Of a stretch of 64,000 nt of DNA, positions 1 to 10,102 are shown in pieces (position 1 is the first letter of the stretch; each line of letters begins with the position of its first letter). The position numbers and the translations under genes were made by a program. This stretch comes from Ostrinia nubilalis (Eukaryota; Arthropoda; Insecta; Lepidoptera; Crambidae), in assembly GCF_963855985.1 (NCBI RefSeq), contig NC_087095.1:4412001-4476000 (forward strand), written 5' to 3'. Below the pieces are notes generated by a model. That model was not told the DNA's origin and searched no databases. It worked only from the letters and a program-made list of their open reading frames with translations.

Positions 1-1676
1 ACCACATCAGCTAGTGCGGTTGCAGTTCCATGCCCTCTCCGGAAGCCAGACTGATAGTGTGGGAGAATGTCTTGTTCCTCAAGGTATTTGGTAAGTTGAC
101 CACACACGATTCTTTCCAACACCTTCGAAAGGCACGGGAGCAAGCTGATAGGTCGAAGTTCCTGCACTGTGGCTGGTTGGTTGGTTTTTGGCAGTGGTTT
201 GACAAGCGCTATCTTCCAGCTCTCAGGAAATATACACTCCTCGATTGACTTGTTGATCATCAAAGTAATAGCCTCCAGTGAGTGAGGCAAGGTCAACAGC
301 AGCATATCCAATGATATGCCATCATCTCCCTGAGCATTGGATTTAAGTGATCTGATGGTTTTCAAAATTACGTCTTCGCTGACCTTTTGGATAACAAATG
401 GGGCACCACGGTTGCGTCTATGTAGCTCAAAGTATGTTAGTTGTGATATTGATATTCTATTCTCACCGGGTACATTTAGAAAGTGCGTGTTTATTAAGTT
501 TGGATCACTTAAAGATGGTGGCAAATCAGCAGACTCCTTTTTGTTAGTTAATACAGAGTTCTTGAGATTTTTCCATAGCTTTCTTGGGTTACTGAGGTTG
601 CCACTTATATGAGTGCTAAAGAAAGTCTCTTTCTCCCGCTCGATTGCTTCTAGCACTATTCGCCTCATTGCAATGTAGCTGTCCTTGGATACAGACGTTT
701 TGTGTAATTTGTATTTTTTGTGGTAGGAATCTCTCAGCTGAATCATTTGTTTAATAGTGTCAGTTATCCAAGGGTGGGGAGGGTGCTTGAATTTACGCTT
801 TTTGACGGGGGCATGGAGATCCATTAGTCCTACCACACAATCAGTGAAGGCAGCAACCAGATTGTTCACCCCATCAATTCTTCTAAAATTACACCAATTG
901 ATTGCTTTCAAGTCAGCATTAATTTGTTCGTGGAGTATGTCTTTAAGCGGTCTGTATGTCACCCAGCATGGTTTTGGTTTATCCTTCCTTACCTTGAGCT
1001 CTGCCAACAACATAGCATGGGCACCTAGGTCAGGAGAATGCCTCGTTGTCACCTGAAGAGCCCGAATGTCAGTGCATATTAGGTCTATCAGTGTACTGCT
1101 GTGGTCGGTGTGATGTGTAGGTTCCAACACTATTTGCTCAAGACCTAGGGTATGAATGAAGCGTGTAAACTCCCTGAATTTGCAATTGTTTCCGTCCAGG
1201 AGATTTATATTAAAGTCACCCACTAACACCAGCCCATCGCATTTAGGAAAAGATGTAATGGATTCGGAAATTGCATCAAAAAATGTGTTTACATCCTGCC
1301 ATGGTGGTCTGTAGGCGGTGCCGACTATCACGACCCAACGGTTGCGAAGGCGTAAGGATATCCACATCTGCTCAACAGACACATCAGTGCCAGGGTGAGG
1401 GCACGGCCTTACATTAAGACCTCTCCGTATATAAAATCCTATACCACCTCCGCGTCCCCCTCGAATGTGAGTTGGTCTGGGGGTGTGTTTCAGCCGATAG
1501 CCACTCAGTTTCGGAGCCACATCATCCTCCCCCGCTCTAAGCCACGTTTCGTTTATGGCCATAATGTCAGGAGCAAGTTCTTCAATCGCAATCATAGATT
1601 CCTCATGTCGAGTATTCAATGACCCCGCATTAAATAGACCCACAAGTAAATTTTTCTTTAACCCAAGGCCTGTTGA
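1..1676 (-). CDS. LINE ORF2: endonuclease and start of reverse transcriptase (partial)
   Basis: This enzyme nicks target DNA and primes cDNA synthesis there. The frame is open for 558 codons, from just after a TAA at 1677-1679 to the window edge. The apurinic-type endonuclease comes first: NTRHEES near 1600, INETWL, YRPPW and GDFNI with its acidic and Asn ligands. A linker follows, then the first RT blocks near the left edge (RPISLLPCLSKVLERIV, then QSGFRRGHGT). The YADD block must lie outside the window. The first in-frame Met (1595) sits inside the endonuclease fold, so the real start is probably upstream in another frame. No stop or frameshift is seen within the visible part. Confidence 0.88.
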
Positions 1677-1960
1677 TTAAGTAGGTTATGTAAAAGCTGG
1701 CCAATAGTCAAGCGATAAAGCAAACAATCATATTTGTAGTAATAAATAGTAGCAATGGTGTCTGCAACATCAATGTAAATACATTTATGTTCTTTGTACT
1801 CACTAAATACTGGCATTAAACAATAATCACAATGTATTTGATTCTTATTTCTGTCATATAACAGTCTGTTGATGCAATTTAAAACCAAATTTGGAGCAAG
1901 CTGATAAAAAACTAATATCGTTAAAGAAATAGGGAACATTGACAATACAGAGGTAAGCAA
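1658..1960 (-). CDS. Open frame preceding LINE ORF2, possible N-terminal part in the other frame
   Basis: This is a 100-codon open frame between ORF1 and ORF2. It opens at a TTG; the first ATG is eight codons in. The N-terminal third is hydrophobic (FPISLTILVFYQL) and a Cys pair follows (CDYC). It ends at a TAA (1658-1660), overlapping the ORF2 frame by 19 nt, and ORF2 is in the -1 frame relative to it. It may be the displaced N-terminus of ORF2 after a single-base indel, or a separate upstream frame. I see no canonical X-XXY-YYZ slip site in the overlap, so an indel is the simpler reading. Confidence 0.35.
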   Translation of the reverse strand: MLTSVLSMFPISLTILVFYQLAPNLVLNCINRLLYDRNKNQIHCDYCLMPVFSEYKEHKCIYIDVADTIATIYYYKYDCLLYRLTIGQLLHNLLNQQALG

Positions 1961-2059
1961 TCCATTCAGCAGAATAACATTGAGATGTTTAATTATTACA
2001 CATAGGGCAGACCTTATAACAGTATTAAATTTGCATTTACAGGGACCCGCGACTGTTAG

Positions 2060-3250
2060 TCATATGTTTGGCAGACCGAAAACCCTGCCAAGGTCGACCA
2101 GAGTGCGAATTTGGTACACCTGCGCACCATCACCCCTACGAGCAAATATGCGACCCCGTCTCGTCCAAGAATATCTCCACTGAAGCCGATGACACTCCTC
2201 GCGCACCCGGTAGAACAGCTGGCGATTGAAGCGAGTCAGGCGCTCGTTGATGTACACCCGGCCGCCGCCCTCGCCCGTAGAGCCGCGACGCACGCGCGCG
2301 GCCCGCAGCAGGTCGTCGCGCAGCTGGCGGCGCGCCAGGCGCACCACCACGCGGCGCGGGCGGGCCCCGCCGGTCTCGGCCGGGGGCGCACCCACGCGCT
2401 CCGCGAACACGACGTCCCGCTCCTCCAGGGTCACCCCGAGGCGGCCGGCGAGCACGGCGACGTCGTGAAAGACGTTCCCGCCCTTCTCGTCCGGGAGGCC
2501 GCCGATCTCCAGGTCCGCGAGGAGCGCGTCCTGGTCGCGGTCGTTGAGCTCCAGCTTCAGCTCGGCGACGGTCCGCTCCAGCGCCGCGACGACTCCCGAC
2601 CCGGCGCCGGTGCCCGCCTCCGCCCGCACGCGCCCCACCGCCTCCAGCCTCTTCTCGACCTCGTCCAGGCGCTCCGCGTTCGCGTGCCCGACGCCCGTGA
2701 GGCAGACCTCGATGGTGTCCATCCGCTTGTCCAGTGCGCTCGTGCGGCTCTCGCAGCGGTCCAATCTGCCAGACAGCGCCGACACCTCATCTTTGAGCGC
2801 GCCCATCTGCTCCCTCAACGCCTGGAGCTCGGAAGTGAAGACCTCTCTGAAGTGCCTGATCTCCAGAGTGAGCGCCTGGATGTCCGACACCTCGACGGTC
2901 ATGTTAAGCGCGGTGTCATTTTGGTCGCCGTGCCCCTGCTCCGGCAAGGTGGTGTCCAGCTGCATGGGGCTGAGCTCAGAGGCGCCGCGTCGCTGCGTGA
3001 TGTACTCGGGCGAAGCTCGGACCGGCGTGTTTGTATTGTCCGTCTTGGGCTGACGACTCTTACATGAGACGCACTTCCAACTGGCCCGGTGGTCCCCGGT
3101 CAGCGTGTTGTAGAAGCGCTGCTCGGAAACTCCAGCGCATTCTAAATCGTAGGAGTCCCGGCACAAACTGCATACCAGGAACCTACGGTCCTCAATCTTC
3201 TTAAAGCAGCCACTGCAGTTCTTATTGCTTTTCTTCCCCTTTGGCGACAT
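2060..3250 (-). CDS. LINE ORF1: PHD-like finger, coiled coil and FP25K-like C-terminal domain
   Basis: This is a 396-residue RNA-binding/chaperone-type ORF1 starting at an ATG (3248-3250). Residues about 12-64 hold a PHD-like finger (Cys12, Cys15, CSLC, then WKCVSC). Residues about 120-230 are heptad-rich and charged, predicting a coiled coil that would trimerise or dimerise the protein. The last about 140 residues contain an INERLTRFNRQLF block and a YSWTRRGRIFARRGDG block, which match what I know of insect CR1-type ORF1 proteins and of the C-terminal domain of baculovirus FP25K. The 3' half of the gene is strikingly GC-rich (about 2220-2750) against AT-rich flanks. Opposite-strand open frames here are shadows of this composition. 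Confidence 0.85.
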   Translation of the reverse strand: MSPKGKKSNKNCSGCFKKIEDRRFLVCSLCRDSYDLECAGVSEQRFYNTLTGDHRASWKCVSCKSRQPKTDNTNTPVRASPEYITQRRGASELSPMQLDTTLPEQGHGDQNDTALNMTVEVSDIQALTLEIRHFREVFTSELQALREQMGALKDEVSALSGRLDRCESRTSALDKRMDTIEVCLTGVGHANAERLDEVEKRLEAVGRVRAEAGTGAGSGVVAALERTVAELKLELNDRDQDALLADLEIGGLPDEKGGNVFHDVAVLAGRLGVTLEERDVVFAERVGAPPAETGGARPRRVVVRLARRQLRDDLLRAARVRRGSTGEGGGRVYINERLTRFNRQLFYRVREECHRLQWRYSWTRRGRIFARRGDGAQVYQIRTLVDLGRVFGLPNI

Positions 3251-3324
3251 TTTGTTGTATTAAATAATGGGATTTAAAAACAAAACAAAAAATAAAAACA
3301 AAAAAAGAAACAAAAACATATTTA

Positions 3325-3412
3325 AGTTGTGAGGTTTGAACCCACAGTCCCTGCGTCTATTAGTGTTCGCTAGTCCCACGGCTACCCAACCGCGCTACCG
3401 TGTCACTTATGT
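3325..3412 (-). other. tRNA-like sequence with A/B-box-like motifs
   Basis: On the minus strand, just upstream of LINE ORF1, TAGCGCGGTTGGGTAGC resembles a degenerate pol III A box. About 45 nt later GGTTCAAACC fits a B box, within an imperfect T-arm-like stem. T-rich runs follow, before the ORF1 start. This could be the internal promoter of the LINE 5' UTR or the head of a tRNA-derived SINE. A complete cloverleaf is not evident, so it is not called a functional tRNA. Confidence 0.4.
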
Positions 3413-3739
3413 AGCGGGCGAAATTTGACACCTATGTAGACAGTGGCACAGACGGTCGTTGAACCGATCAGCTGTGAGTTCAATGTACCCGCCACAACAC
3501 ATATGATAATTGTTTGCACCGATCACTGTCAATCCATTTAATGTCTCACAGTCGCAATTTCCCTGCACTTCAAGTGTTGCTTCTATGCGTGACGCGACCA
3601 CAACACCCCGGGGAATGCACTGACACACAGTTTGGGCGATAACTTGCGTTTTTTATTTTTAAAAGGCAAAATACAGCGGAGCTAACGTAAACGCGGCCGT
3701 CACGGATACCGCCCCCCGCGCACGCTGTCTCACAGTTTC

Positions 3740-4050
3740 GCTGAAGCAATCCTTTCACGTAACACGTTTACACTTTTTATCTCTTCTGCGCATACCAGGT
3801 CGTTTCAAGTCACTCCAAAAATAATAGTCCATTGGTCCGAGGATCGTGGTGGCCAAGCTACTGCACCCCCTCGTCCAATCCACTGTTCACCAAACGTATT
3901 ATTCGCGCACTTGACGTCCTTATTGTGGGGGAGCACCATCCTGCTGGTAGTAGAGCATTTGGTGTAAGTAACGCTATGGGTACGTCATCAAGCATTTCAT
4001 TTAAGACGTCTTGCAGACACTCCAAGCACCATTTTGATTAAATTATTCGT
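3740..4050 (-). pseudogene. Decayed Tc1/mariner-superfamily transposase fragment
   Basis: Minus-strand translation in three frames gives consecutive pieces of a DDE transposase C-terminal half: LQDVLNEMLDDVPIALL, then MLYYQQDGAPPQ (the second catalytic Asp context), then FGEQWIGRGGAVAWPPRS, then DYYFWSDLK. The pieces are separated by frameshifts, and a TAA interrupts the catalytic segment, so it is dead. The spelling resembles the insect family with the WIGRGG-WPPRSPDL motif. No TIRs were located. It abuts the 5' region of the LINE and sets a bound on where that element starts. Confidence 0.6.
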
Positions 4051-4483
4051 TGTTTGAATACACTTCAGTCATTTTTGTATTATTTATAACGTGATTTGTG
4101 ATTGATGGATTTCTCAGTTTTTTACAAAAGTGTCAAAAAGACATTTTAAAGACAATAGATTGCAATAGATATTTAAAAATACAATAAAAAGTAAAAAAGT
4201 CTCCATCGCCATCGCTAACATAAGTGATGTGCATGCGTTACGATAGTTAGAGATGTGTTTAACAGATTGTCGATAAAATAAAATATTCAAAATTAAAAAT
4301 CAAAATTTTCGTACTTTATTTTTTAACGGATTTGTGTTCAGTATCAGTAATATAGTTACCTCTGTAAATATGGCAAGAATGCAAAGTAACACCCTGTATA
4401 TTCTTCATAGGATATTCTTTGTAATTAAATAAAATGTAATTTGGCAGGAGTACCTAGACATGACAAAAAGTTTTAGAAGCCGA
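4051..4483. other. Intergenic stretch, nothing recognised
   Basis: AT-rich DNA between the transposase fragment and the TIR element. No coding signal or repeat was recognised. Confidence 0.5.
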
Positions 4484-5831
4484 CACTGTGATTCGTGTAG
4501 AACAAGCTAGCTGGACAAAAGTCATTGTTGAATTTCTGATTATCGTTTATAAAAAACGATAAACAACATCCCAGACATTAAGGATTCCACAATTTTTTAC
4601 TTTGTTAATTACCTAGTCGTGAGTAATTACCATGGTAAGTGAGGATATGAGGATAGTGTAATTTTTAATTCCTAATTTTGCTCGACTTTCGACAACACCT
4701 GACATTATTTTTTACTATGGTGACCAAATATTTGTGTGATGGATTTTGAAGATAAGGATAAGTACTTTTTATTTTCTGTACAATAAGGTGCATAATAATG
4801 CACATAGTTTTAAAAAGTATGGCGAAATGTTGACCTTTATATTTTTCTCAAAATTTTATGTTTGGAAGACTAGAAGTTGTATGCCCCCACTTGACCCCAG
4901 TCTGGAATTTATATATATTGTAGCTGTAACCCTCTAGTATTCAAATATACCAGTTTCAGTTTGCACACTTTTGCACAACAATTTTATTTTTTCAGATTAA
5001 TAAAAAATCAAGTTTTTTGATTAATGATTAAAACATTGAAAAAGTGACCAGAATAGCATGATTTTTAATTTATATTCTCAAAATGTGATGTATTGGGATC
5101 ACGAAAATTTGCTGAGAGAGTTGAAGAATAGCATCAGTCGCATTTCAATTTCATTTCAATGGACGAAATACGGCAAAACAGGGAACGCTTCATGAAAAAC
5201 AAAACTGAGTGGATTCCCGGAGCCATAGTGTTACATGTTTCTGTTCATAAAGTTCAGTCTTCCACGTCGAAAGATTCTACACCTGGACGACCACTCAAGG
5301 AGTTCGACGAGTCCAGCAAAAAGACGAAAAGAAGAAGACTTTTAGACCTCATTTCCTCAAGAAGTACTTGAGAACTGATATTGGCTGCTGAAGCTGCAGC
5401 GCAAATGTCTGCTGGCCACAGCAACTTGGCAAGTCATTAATGTTGTCCCAGTCTACCCACTAAATTAAAAAAAACTGAGATTCTTTGTTCTATATAAATC
5501 GCAAAAATGTTTATATCGAAAAATTGATTTTCATTAAATTCTCCATAAAAAACGGGAATTTCATACTTTAACACCTAATACATCATAAGACCAATTATTA
5601 TTATACTGTAAAGTTAGTTTCTTCTTTCCTTTTTAGTCTGTTTCTCTTGATTTTAGTAAATAAATATTTTATTACCAAAAAAATTTTTTTTTTCAAACTT
5701 ACCTATAATAATTATAATAACAAGCCTAATTAATCTTAAATTGCACAAAAAAGTAAGTAATGCGTGTATTAAACCCATTAAAGTAAAAAAATAATATTGT
5801 CCAGCTAGCTTGTTCTACTCGAATCACTGTG
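4484..5831 (+). mobile_element. 1.35 kb DNA element with 37 bp terminal inverted repeats
   Basis: The left end (CACTGTGATTCGTGTAGAAC and on) and the reverse complement of the right end (CACAGTGATTCGAGTAGAAC and on) match at 35 of the first 37 positions. Both contain AGAACAAGCTAGCTGGACAA. The flanks share only CGA directly (left ...CCGA, right CGATG...), so a target duplication is not certain. The interior is AT-rich and holds one eroded coding remnant (5159-5440), so the copy is non-autonomous. The superfamily is not assigned: the CAC-type ends recall Transib/RAG signals, but the rest of the TIR is not one I recognise. Confidence 0.75.
5159..5440 (+). pseudogene. Fragment of a repeat-encoded protein (GRPxKxF-SS-KRR motif)
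   Basis: A 70-codon frame from ATG 5159 contains GRPLKEFDESSKKTKRRR, a basic motif I associate with an uncharacterised family of insect and cnidarian repeat-encoded proteins. It stops at TGA 5369-5371 but continues in the same frame with ELILAAEAAAQMSAGH before TAA 5438-5440. In that family the motif is followed by a similar acidic/aliphatic helix, so the TGA is probably a disabling stop. Only this N-terminal piece remains inside the TIR element. Its function is unknown. Confidence 0.4.
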
Positions 5832-7395
5832 CGATGGTAAGCGGTCGCACTTGGAAAAAAGCCATTTAGAGCTTCTACAAAAAAATAAATTCTCTTAAAA
5901 TCTTTTAAAACGGTGACGAAAGTATAGTTTTGTAATAATTCTAGTGAATTATATTTTTGTTTTAAAAACAAGTAGTGGATAAATAAACGAGCTTGCTTAT
6001 AACATGTATGCGAATGCTATTTACAGCGATATTTTTGCGATGAAATAAGGCTGGCGTATGTTATTATCCGCTTTATACGTCATCTTTCGGGATAAATGGG
6101 TTATTTAAGTTGATGGCGCCGACAACTTCGGGGATTTGGGCGAATGTGGCAGGTATGGGGGCTATTTGTTGTTTACCCAGTTTACCCACCCATCGGCTAG
6201 GCGGCTTGTTTTGCTGTTTGTGTTTCCCGGCCTGTTTTTAATTTGCTCCCCAGCCCAAAAAGACCGAAAATAAACAAAAGAAATACAACTGAAGAGAATT
6301 TTCCGATACAAATTTAAATGGGCACCTAGAATATATTGCACTGTATCTAAGTTTTCAACGGAAATTATTATGAAAATTTCATATTTGTTCCTTCCAAGTG
6401 CTCGGTAATGAACGGAGCTGTATGTTGTAAAGTAAATGTTAAAGTAAATGTTTCTCTTCAGCGTATTTTAGTTTGTTATTTAAGTCGTCCTCGGATTCTT
6501 GTTTGCTCGGCGGACAGTCGTGCAGTGGTTTTTGTGCGCTACTTCGCCGCGTTAAAACATTAAAATTATAATTTCAGCGAGCACCTTATTATGGCGCAGC
6601 CTGGACAAGTTAGTTAGCTTACAATCTCGCTAGATGTTTTAGCTAAATGAGCATCTACATTTACCTACTACAAGTACTAATATCATTAGATTTTCCGCAC
6701 TGAAACTAGGCTTTTAGAAGTTTTTTTTAATAGTTACTATATTCTTTATAGTAATAAGACTTGTAATTAATTTTGATAAACAGCGAAAACTGAGCACCAT
6801 CGTATATCTACTTACAATTTGAAAAAAGAAAGTCAATGACGAAAACACATGAAACGAAAACGAAATGCAATAAGCTAAAGAACTGAGCCGAAGTTAAATG
6901 AAATTGATTCAAGAAGCCAAGACTTTGATGAAATAGCATCCCCGTATTTATACGAAAGCGGTACTACACTCTCTTCCCTAGAGCTTAAAGAAGTAAAGCT
7001 GGTAGGGATTACAATTTAACTCAGGATTCTAAACTACAAAATAAAATATTTTTCACAAAGGAAACTTTAATATAGAAATAGAAATCGCTAGAGAAAGAAC
7101 ATTTGAGCCATATCTCTAATATTTTAGCCAAATATTTCAGTAAACAAATCCAATTGCGCCCTTTCTCCTTTTCCACAGCAATTTCGTTTAATAGTCGTCA
7201 TCTTTTCTTTGAAATATAATCGTAACGATGCCGAATCTAACCGCTTGTTTCCACAATAAGGCGTCGGCTTACACTAAAGATCATAGCAGACTTATCAACT
7301 CGGAAAGGGATCAACACTGTATCGCCTTTTGCGAGCTGTCATCGCCTTCCGCGCGCTGTCAATCGCGAGGCGAGGCGTTTATAATAGGTGACCTA
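5832..7395. other. Intergenic stretch, nothing recognised
   Basis: Mixed AT-rich DNA. No conserved coding frame, TIR pair or known repeat was seen. Confidence 0.5.
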
Positions 7396-7541
7396 AACTG
7401 AACTGTCCCACCAAACTCATTGACAGGGGGGCGCCACCATCGTTCAACTTTCAACTTTCCAACATGGTAAAAATCGGAACCAGCGATCCGGTATTGACGG
7501 TGGCACCCAGCTGTCAATGTCACGGGTAGGACAGTTCAGTA
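7396..7541. repeat. Short foldback element (MITE-like)
   Basis: The ends are inverted copies: CTGAACTGTCC at 7398-7408 and GGACAGTTCAG at 7529-7539. The similarity continues inward (ATTGACAG ... GCCACC against GGTGGC ... CTGTCAAT). The core AAAAATCGGAACCAGCGATCC is related to AAAAATCGGAATTAATAATCC near 36,635, so this is a dispersed family. The target duplication was not resolved. Confidence 0.55.
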
Positions 7542-8470
7542 TATCGGGTCTTTCGGTTACGGTGCGGCTAAGTGTGCGTTGCAGTATGGAGTTTCATACA
7601 AAGAATACTGACCGCCTCGAGTTGATACGACTATCCCTTTCCGGGTTGATAAGTGTGCTACGTCCTTTACCGAACAACGCTTCCGTGAACTCAGCGGAAG
7701 GGGCGGGTCGGCAAAATAAAAGCGCAAAGATAAAGGTTATTTATTCTGTAAAACAATTACAAAACAATCCACGAGCCGCCGCTCACACCGACGCGTAACG
7801 TGGTTTTAGAAACTAACAAGTATACAACGCCTGTTGTAGACGTAGATTAATTACTGGCTATAGATGGCGTAACTACTTACTTTTGGTTTTAAAATGCCTC
7901 GTTAGTTAACACTGTAACTGTAACACTGCGGAACAAAAAAAATGAAAAAATCTGCGGCATCTATTTTGTTAATGGATTTTGTAAATACTTGTATTAGACA
8001 TAAATGGTGTGCATTTACTTTCTTTGGATTGACTCTGGTTCTTGAGATAAACGAGACACAAGAAATCAATGAAAAAAATTAAACGACCCTCCCTAAACTT
8101 ATATTAATTTGATTATACCCACTAAGTTTTATTTTCTACTCATGTATTAGTGTAGTTGTAGTTACAACAATTTAGTAATCAGCTACTAGACCTTGAAATT
8201 AACAGTTTGTGTCTTTTAAATTAATTTTTAAAGAGCTTTTTTGTCTCAAAAATATGAGTTCATTATGAAAACCTTGCGTTTACAATCCCAACAGTTTTTG
8301 TTAATATTTGGCTTCTAAACTTACAAAAGCAAAGAAATAAGATCACGGAGGTAGTGATAAAAACCTACCAAGCATACTTTCTTATAAAACTTCCATAAAA
8401 TAATAAATATTGGGGGTCCAATATCGTCTGCAAGACTCGTGAAGACTCTTTGCCATACTGGAGTCAAGCT
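7542..8470. other. Intergenic stretch, nothing recognised
   Basis: The only open frame of note is short and has no recognisable motif. Otherwise AT-rich DNA. Confidence 0.45.
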
Positions 8471-8569
8471 GGACGTAAAGGACTTCAATTTGGAAGGCCA
8501 AAGATATGAACTGAGCTTTCTAATCACTAAAATGATCAAAAGTCAGCCAAATTAAAGTCCTTTACGTCC
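8471..8569. repeat. Inverted repeat, 23 bp arms
   Basis: GGACGTAAAGGACTT (8471-8485) is exactly repeated in inverse orientation at 8555-8569. The match extends inward through AATTTGG/CCAAATT with one mismatch. The 53 nt between the arms shows no coding signal. Confidence 0.6.
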
Positions 8570-9749
8570 TGAAACGTCCGTTTGAATACGGAAAAAATAA
8601 ATTCGATTGACCGCAAATCCGTACTCTTATTAAGACACTGTATTTGTAAACCACATAACACAAATTGAATCTGAAGCATGGCTAAGCTTTGTTTTAGTAG
8701 TCAAACAATATTTGGGGAGTCATAGAGCACCAGACTTTTCAGAATTGGTTGCTAAATTGTTTTAAAAATTTAACACTTATGGATCTAATTTGAGTATTAT
8801 ATTTTTTTTTAACAATAGCCATTTGGATAGGTTCTCCCATAATCTGGGTTATTACAGTGAGGAATAAGCAGAACGGTTCTACCAGAACATCAGGATAGTG
8901 GAAGAATGATATCCACGGTCAATGGGACCGCCAGATGATGGCTGATTACTGTTGCCATAATTATGGAATTTTCCTGACCAAAACCATAACACAAAAGCTT
9001 ACAGAAAAAGCTTTTTGTAGTTTTGTTTTCTATTATTTGATGAAAAGCAAATACATTTTTAATTTTTATATCGTTCTTAAATAGGATCTTAGTGTAAATA
9101 TTTTTTTATGCAGATTGGTGTTTTTATTTTGGTTTTTTTCATATAAATAGTTAATAGTATTTATCTCAAGATCTAGAGTCAATTTGACAAATCTAATATT
9201 TTTCTAGTATTCAGCACACTAGTCGCATACAGAATTGACTCTAAACTACCATGCCGCAAAATGACTGTTCCCCAGTGTAATATACCATATCCTTTTCTAT
9301 GATAGGATATAGCGATTAGTCATGTTTGTAATAGCGCATTAAATTATAAGTTTTTGCACGTTGCGTGGCTTTTGGTCTGTCAAGGAAAGCATCGCAGAAT
9401 TAGTTGTCATACCGCAGCATGAATACTTTGGATTTCCCATACACGATCTCTATACCAAAGTTCATCAAAATTTGTAAAGCGGCTTAAGCGTGAAAATACA
9501 TTGTTATTCAATTCGAAAATACCGGACCAACGTAAATTAATGTTCAAATCTTACCTACATAACGATCAAATCCTAATTCCCTAGTAGTTAACGGCACAGC
9601 GAGTCAAATAAACCAAGCTTCAAGTCTGTGTAAGGCATTACTCGTATACATATACAGGGAATCCGCCTGATGACTCATTTGTGATATCTCAGGTGCGCGC
9701 CGAATTCTAAACTCGCAATATACATACGCGATACGCCCATCTGTATATA
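8570..9749. other. Intergenic stretch, nothing recognised
   Basis: AT-rich, with no gene or repeat family recognised. Confidence 0.45.
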
Positions 9750-10102
9750 CAGGGTGGAAATGACAGATGAGCCACATGGCTCATCTCTTGATAATATTAA
9801 AGCAAGTAAAGCCAAAAACCAATGTTTTCCATAAATAATTTAAATAAGAATGCTATTTACGAATTTAAGAGTTTCTTATTTAATTAATTTTCAACACTTC
9901 TAACACTGCTCGAAATTGCGTCCTTCATGTATGGAAGTTGGAAACATTGAATTTCTATAGTATAGAGCCAGTTTATTTTGTAACCTATCATTGATACCGA
10001 TTGATAGAGCTCGTGAAGCACTTCCAGGATCCATAACCAGTTCTTCGATATCTTTTATAGTTTAGAAATATTCGAGTGAGATCACTGATCGTTTCCACCC
10101 TG
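9750..10102. mobile_element. TA-flanked MITE
   Basis: The termini CAGGGTGGAAATGA and, in reverse complement, CAGGGTGGAAACGA are flanked on both sides by TA. This matches non-autonomous Tc1/mariner-type elements of 353 bp. Internal sequence is non-coding. Confidence 0.65.

Larger units (their letters stand above)
1..3412 (-). mobile_element. CR1-group LINE, 3' end beyond the window
   Basis: Two consecutive minus-strand reading frames, an ORF1 with an N-terminal zinc finger (2060-3250) and an ORF2 with endonuclease then reverse transcriptase (1676 to the left edge), give the gene order of CR1/L2/Daphne-type LINEs. Their ORF1 has a PHD-like finger rather than gag-type CCHC knuckles. The 3' tail and any target duplication are outside the window. 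The 5' end lies somewhere between 3412 and about 3740, where a different transposon starts. Both visible frames are long and free of stops, which suggests a fairly young copy. The clade call rests on ORF1 type and RT motif style, not on a tree. Confidence 0.82.

Noticed and set aside
2111..3067. 318-codon plus-strand open frame
   Set aside because: Shadow of the GC-rich LINE ORF1 on the minus strand; composition explains the lack of stops.
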